Made by a program: the position numbers and the translations under genes
In this document: piece after piece, positions 60,988-64,000 of the stretch
How the letters are laid out: every line of letters begins with the position of its first letter
How positions within the stretch are numbered: the first letter of the stretch is position 1
Notes under the pieces: generated by a model
What the model was told of the DNA's origin: nothing
The model's input: the letters and a program-made list of their open reading frames with translations, nothing else
The model's database searches: none
From: Trifolium pratense
Lineage: Eukaryota > Streptophyta > Magnoliopsida > Fabales > Fabaceae
Assembly: GCF_020283565.1 (NCBI RefSeq)
Contig: NC_060059.1
Location: 2,673,501-2,737,500, forward strand
Length of the DNA: 64,000 nt
Reading direction: 5' to 3'

Positions 60988-61046
60988 TTATATTATATTA
61001 TATTATATTATATTATATTATATTATATTATATTATATTATATTAT
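60988..61046. repeat. (ATATT)n microsatellite
   Basis: About twelve TATAT/ATATT pentanucleotide units. A short continuation of the same repeat (61445-61460) lies on the far side of the palindromic element, so the element was inserted into the array. Confidence 0.9.
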
Positions 61047-61444
61047 GAGTCAGGATCCGTTGACACCAACTAGTTTGACACCAAATGTTACACCTCTCAA
61101 TAACGTTTTAACCGATATAAATTTTATAAAATCCACCGTTGGATTGAAAGTTTACATCATATAGATCATTTGTGTAAAATTTCAGACAAATCCAAAATCA
61201 TTTGATATGTTATTGAGATACATCAAAATTAACGGTTTTTGTATTTTTTTAAATGCCGTTAATCTTTATGTGTCTCAATAGCATATCAAATGATTTTGGA
61301 TTTGTCTGAAATTTTACACAAATGATCTATATGATGTAAACTTTCAATCCAACGGTGGATTTTATAAAATTTATATCGGTTAAAACGTTATTGAGAGGTG
61401 TAACATTTGGTGTCAAACTAGTTGGTGTCAACGGATCCTGACTC
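61047..61444. mobile_element. Near-perfect palindromic MITE, 398 bp
   Basis: Almost the whole element is two inverted arms of ~190 bp (61047-~61238 and ~61253-61444) around a ~15-nt centre. The ends read GAGTCAGGATCCGTTGACACC, mirrored at the right. Mismatches are few and lie mainly near the centre. Non-coding. Target duplication cannot be read because both flanks are ATATT repeat. Superfamily (Mutator-like?) is inference. Confidence 0.85.
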
Positions 61445-61460
61445 TTATATTATATTATAT

Positions 61461-61786
61461 GTTGTAAGGTAAATTCAATATATTGTAACAAACATCCGAC
61501 CAATTATCATAAATTTCCTCAGCAAAGTACAGTACTTTCAAATTAAGACTTATGTGATCATGTGAACTGAAATTTTATGCTATAGCTATTATCTCCAATT
61601 CATTAAATTTTGGCAGAAATTAAAATTTCTCACCAATCGCCAATAATTTCATTGATGACTTTGAGCATGTCCCCTATACCTGCTTAAACATCACTGGTGA
61701 TATATTGTTGTTTCGTTCTGTCTATTCATTAGGAACGTCCTAAGAACCAAGCAATTAAAATAAAGACCCTAAAAAATAGTTTAGAT
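61461..61786. other. Gene-free AT-rich spacer
   Basis: No gene or defined repeat seen. Confidence 0.4.
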
Positions 61787-61830
61787 AAATACATGATATT
61801 TTTGACAAAAAAAAAAATACATGATATTTT
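61787..61830 (+). repeat. Micro poly(A) insertion 1
   Basis: AAATACATGATATTTT is perfectly repeated at 61787-61802 and 61815-61830 around TGACAAAAAAAA. A 16-bp target duplication encloses four bases plus poly(A). Confidence 0.7.
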
Positions 61831-61836
61831 CTTAAC

Positions 61837-61883
61837 AAATTCATGTTAAATTCATCTACCGAAAAAAAAATTCATGTTAAATT
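61837..61883 (+). repeat. Micro poly(A) insertion 2
   Basis: AAATTCATGTTAAATT is perfectly repeated at 61837-61852 and 61868-61883 around CATCTACCGAAAAAA, only 6 bp after the previous scar. Confidence 0.7.
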
Positions 61884-61979
61884 TAGAAATTAAGAGTAAA
61901 CTACCGAATTAGTTATAATTGATTTTGTAGTGTGCTTTTAAATATAGATCCTAATATATAAATATTTTTAAAAGTCTCT

Positions 61980-62028
61980 AGCTAACTCTTTTAAATGTTT
62001 GTAAAAAAAAAAGCTAACTCTTTTAAAT
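61980..62028 (+). repeat. Micro poly(A) insertion 3
   Basis: AGCTAACTCTTTTAAAT is perfectly repeated at 61980-61996 and 62012-62028 around GTTTGTAAAAAAAAA. A 17-bp duplication. Confidence 0.7.
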
Positions 62029-62594
62029 ATATTAAGTTTGTCCCAATAATAAATCACTTGCTTTAAATATGTTAATGTTTTCTGAGAGTTTCAAAATGGA
62101 CAGGAAACAATTACCCACGAAGGTTGTAGTTGGGAACCAGAATCCGGAGGCAAGCATTAATCAAGATATACAAAATTGAAACTTCATGCTTGAATTGTTT
62201 AGTTCCAACTAAAAAGTAATGCACCTTTTTTTTTCCTTCTTCAAGATATAAACAAATTTAAAAGCAACCATTTTTTCATTAATACAAAACAATGAAATGG
62301 ACAATAATGAAGATTCATCAAATAAGTCGGCTCATCATAGTTTTCTTAATCACTAGTCTTGTTGGTTATAGTTTTTTTTATCTGTTTACTTGTTCAAATT
62401 AAACTAGGAATAGTTCAAAATTATTCAACTAATTACAAATGTAAATGGATCGTATGCAAATTTTTTTTAATAATAATAATAATGAAGGAAAAAAAAACAG
62501 ATAGCAGTTGTTAAAATGTGTACCGAGTGAAATAATTTGCTTAAAAAAGCTAAAAAAAAAAAGAAAATAAATAAAAAATGTACAAGCAGCCATA
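62029..62594. other. 3' flank of the C2H2 gene
   Basis: AT-rich sequence that should include the 3' UTR of the minus-strand zinc-finger gene. No further exon. Confidence 0.4.
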
Positions 62595-63452
62595 TTAAGA
62601 TGAGTATCTAGAAAAACCAAGCTGAGCCGAGCCGTAAGATCGATTCACAGCCGGCGCAAGACTAAGATGCAAATCCAAGCCCAATGCATCATCAAAATTG
62701 GGCCCGCTATCACCTTTTGAGAACCTACTCAAACATGGCCCATCCATCCTGACATGGTGGGCCCGGGCTTGTACCTGCATCGTTGACAATGTAGACGTAG
62801 AATCCCCTACAACGCCAACACACGGAAACATCCCTGCACCCGCAGATTTCACCCCTCTTACACCAATATTATGATTACTATTATTACTATTATTATTGTT
62901 ACCACCACCGCTCATCATGGTGGTTCCGTTCACCGACGGGAAAACACAACCGTGTGATACTGACACGTGGAACGGAGGAGGAGCGGATCGTGGTGGAACG
63001 TAAACCCACGAAGAAGTTGAAGATGGAACCATCATGGACCCCGGCGGAGCTAATAGATGAGGCGCAGGAGCGAAGGCGGAGATGATAGGATTTCGAACGA
63101 ACGAAACGGCGGCGTTTCGGTTAGCTTGTAATTGAGCACGTTTAAGTTGTTGACGTTCTTTTTTATGTGCGTTTTGGTGTCCACCAAGTGCTTGTGAATT
63201 TGCAAATTCTCTACAACAATATTGACACTCGTATTTTCTTTCACCGGAGGAAGGTGGAAAAGTTTCACCGACGGTGGAGTCTGGTGATCTTGATGGAGAA
63301 GTTGAAGTTGAAGAGGAAGTTGGTTTGGTTGTTGAGGAGTCATGAAAATTATTATCATGCATGGTTTCGTCTTCTTGGACGTTGAAGCCAAAGAGTTTAA
63401 GGCGTGTTTGGGAAGTTTTATTATTGTAGTGGTCATGGTGGTTGTTATCCAT
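62595..63452 (-). CDS. Single C2H2 zinc-finger transcription factor with EAR motif
   Basis: Intronless, 285 residues from the ATG at 63452 ([10 protein letters not shown]); the frame is open 38 codons further upstream but that stretch is unlike the family and lies in the likely 5' UTR. An N-terminal [11 protein letters not shown] motif (~19-29) is typical of the GIS/ZFP5/ZFP6/ZFP8 group. One Q-type finger spans ~74-98: C76-x2-C79-x12-H92-x3-H96 with the plant QALGGH helix (87-92). It is followed by a basic [11 protein letters not shown] stretch, a Pro/Ser/Asn-rich middle, and an EAR repression motif LDLHLSL (259-265) near the C-terminus. Relatives control trichome and epidermal development through gibberellin and cytokinin signalling; which member this is cannot be settled here. 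Acts in the nucleus, probably as a repressor. Confidence 0.93.
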   Translation of the reverse strand: MDNNHHDHYNNKTSQTRLKLFGFNVQEDETMHDNNFHDSSTTKPTSSSTSTSPSRSPDSTVGETFPPSSGERKYECQYCCREFANSQALGGHQNAHKKERQQLKRAQLQANRNAAVSFVRNPIISAFAPAPHLLAPPGSMMVPSSTSSWVYVPPRSAPPPFHVSVSHGCVFPSVNGTTMMSGGGNNNNSNNSNHNIGVRGVKSAGAGMFPCVGVVGDSTSTLSTMQVQARAHHVRMDGPCLSRFSKGDSGPNFDDALGLDLHLSLAPAVNRSYGSAQLGFSRYSS

Positions 63453-63576
63453 AATAACTATGAGAATTTGTTTGAATAGAATTGAAGAAGTGTTTGTGAT
63501 GAAGTAGTGAAAGTGTGAGACAAGAAGAGGGACACTTAATGTGTTTATATTAAGGACTTGTTGCATGTGTTGGGGT

Positions 63577-63585
63577 CTATTTATA
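63577..63585 (-). promoter_or_regulatory. Probable TATA box of the C2H2 gene
   Basis: On the minus strand TATAAATAG stands about 125 nt upstream of the start codon, a close match to the plant TATA consensus at a plausible distance for a ~90-nt leader. Confidence 0.6.
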
Positions 63586-64000
63586 CACAGGATTCAATAT
63601 CAATTGGTTTTGTTTTTGACACACAAACATTATAAAATTTTACACTATAGGGTATCCTATAATTTTGTTTGGAATAGTTCACTATATTCAATCATTAAAT
63701 GTTATTTATTTCTGTTAGTAAGATTTCAATTGACGATGTTGATTTATTACATCTTCATTCAATTCATGTTTTCGGAATAACTTGAGATCTAGTTTTCTAA
63801 TTTAAATTATTTTGGAGTAGATTTAATTTGACTATATAGGTTTTTTATTTAAATGACTAATTATATGCTAGGAGTTAGGATAAAACCATAAATTTTTTAA
63901 GTGTGCTTCATATTTCGATCATCAAATCATTTTTATATTAGTTAAAATAATTTTAGGATAAATCTTTCCAAGTTTAATTCAGTTGATAGAAATATTGCGT
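63586..64000. other. Upstream region of the C2H2 gene
   Basis: AT-rich promoter-side sequence to the window edge; no second gene is seen. Confidence 0.4.

Noticed and set aside
61047..61444. Possible microRNA precursor
   Set aside because: The fold-back is far too long and perfect and lacks a miRNA-like duplex; MITE structure explains it. Small RNAs could still arise from it.
1..64000. CRISPR arrays, operons, phage or plasmid functions
   Set aside because: Direct-repeat/spacer patterns are absent and all supported genes are plant nuclear genes with introns or plant-specific domains.

Overview
This is plant nuclear DNA, most likely from a papilionoid legume of the Medicago type. The sequence is strongly AT-rich, with intron-bearing genes (GT-AG, T-rich acceptors), many short inverted-repeat elements, tRNA-like SINEs and plant-specific gene families. 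The legume assignment is inference from the repeat types, not a database match. There is nothing prokaryotic: no operons, CRISPR arrays or phage.

Layout: 1-7.1 kb is gene-free and holds SINE pieces, two Stowaway-like MITEs and a decayed Helitron helicase (minus strand). 7.13-16.06 kb (minus) is a complete 23-exon glutaminyl-tRNA synthetase gene of 786 codons. Its introns have taken in a gypsy-like insert, a solo LTR, a 1-kb dispersed repeat and tiny poly(A) insertions. 16.1-21.2 kb is intergenic with a fold-back MITE. 21.24-22.05 kb (plus) is a single-exon Ser/Lys-rich protein whose coding sequence contains two strong inverted repeats. 25.34-26.45 kb (plus) is a four-exon LIFEGUARD/BI-1-type membrane protein. 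27.6-28.3 kb is a long fold-back element. 30.09-31.07 kb (minus) is a DUF1639 protein.

32.9-34.7 kb contains two Tourist-like elements. One is a 1.38-kb fold-back made mostly of a ~20-bp minisatellite that flips orientation in the middle. 35.0-36.6 kb carries a BTB/POZ-like gene and a 5'-truncated tandem copy. 39.3-50.7 kb holds a tandem duplication of a nine-exon cytosolic-type cysteinyl-tRNA synthetase gene. Copy A has lost its original C-terminus where unrelated sequence, including a DUF761-like gene end, joins it; copy B is intact. 50.7-62.6 kb is gene-poor, with a textbook Stowaway-type MITE, a near-palindromic 398-bp element sitting in an ATATT microsatellite, and a cluster of three minute poly(A) insertions with 16-17 bp target duplications. 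62.60-63.45 kb (minus) is a single-finger QALGGH C2H2 transcription factor with an EAR motif.

The genes do not form one pathway, although three of them encode aminoacyl-tRNA synthetases (one Gln, two Cys). The most unusual material is structural: microscopic poly(A) retroposition scars (one duplicates a splice donor), the fold-back minisatellite element, and hairpins inside a coding sequence. All exon models were built by hand from splice signals and reading-frame continuity; no alignment or RNA evidence was available.
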